This document shows, one piece after another, positions 5,950 to 6,029 of a stretch of DNA of 6,029 nt (position 1 is the stretch's first letter; each line of letters opens with the position of its first letter). Source of the stretch: Verrucomicrobiota bacterium. GTDB taxonomy: Bacteria > Verrucomicrobiota > Verrucomicrobiia > Opitutales > Coraliomargaritaceae. The stretch spans positions 1 through 6,029 of the forward strand of contig JAQCDT010000073.1 of assembly GCA_027620575.1 (NCBI GenBank). The letters are read 5' to 3'. Both the position numbers and the translations under genes were made by a program. The notes beneath the pieces were generated by a model. The model made no database searches. It was not told where the DNA came from and saw only the letters and a program-made list of their open reading frames with translations.

Positions 5950-6029
5950 ATGCACTTAGAGCATTTTAAAATTTTCTCTGATCTTGTTGAAAAAAGAAGC
6001 TTTTCTGCAGCAGCCAAATCCAATGGGAT
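5950..6029 (+). CDS. LysR-type transcriptional regulator (3' partial)
   Basis: Only the first 26 codons and two bases are in the window. They read MHLEHFKIFSDLVEKRSFSA followed by AAKSNG, which matches the opening of the winged-helix DNA-binding domain of LysR-type regulators: a first helix with HFKIFSDLVE, then the SFSAAAK start of the helix-turn-helix. The effector domain is outside, so the ligand and targets are unknown. It diverges from the YggS-type gene across 102 bp, which makes that operon a candidate target. No Shine-Dalgarno is visible ahead of the ATG. Confidence 0.85.
   Translation, partial: MHLEHFKIFSDLVEKRSFSAAAKSNG

Overview
The window carries two groups of genes that converge on a tRNA gene, plus the start of a divergent regulator at the right edge. 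It looks like a Gram-negative chromosome of low to moderate GC. It contains LPS-type glycosyltransferases, an MsbA-like exporter and a prepilin peptidase. The N-terminal style of AroE and the partial LysR protein, and the order yggS-aroE-prepilin peptidase, remind me of Verrucomicrobiota (Opitutae). That placement rests on recall, not on a search, and is tentative. Shine-Dalgarno sequences are weak or absent at most starts, which would fit such a lineage.

Left part (1-3111, + strand): an envelope-polysaccharide block. It starts with the 3' portion of an ABC exporter whose subunit fuses membrane and ATPase domains; the reading frame runs off the left edge. After a 77-bp gap comes a GT25 (LPS-type) glycosyltransferase. 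It overlaps by 8 bp a GT4 glycosyltransferase whose N-terminal half strongly resembles LpcC, the LPS inner-core mannosyltransferase known from rhizobia. Together they suggest assembly and export of a lipid A-core oligosaccharide. A candidate intrinsic terminator for this strand lies at 3261-3283, past the tRNA.

Middle (3141-3306): a complete tRNA-Tyr(GUA) on the - strand with an encoded CCA end. Its 3' end lies 29 bp from the end of the GT4 gene. The 80 bp between it and the prepilin peptidase gene hold the candidate terminator and an AT-rich palindrome.

Right part (3307-5847, - strand): a compact housekeeping run in the order YggS/PLPBP (PLP homeostasis), AroE (shikimate dehydrogenase), A24 prepilin peptidase (type IV pilus or type II secretion). 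The prepilin peptidase has all four cysteines of the usual zinc motif, but with changed spacing (CxC and CC instead of two CxxC pairs). A 102-bp AT-rich divergent region separates yggS from a LysR-type regulator, of which only the first 26 codons are present.

I see no CRISPR array, transposase, toxin-antitoxin pair or clear defence system. The points most worth a second look are the LpcC-like/GT25/ABC set beside a tRNA 3' end, the variant cysteine motif, and the small open frames between the ABC and GT25 genes.
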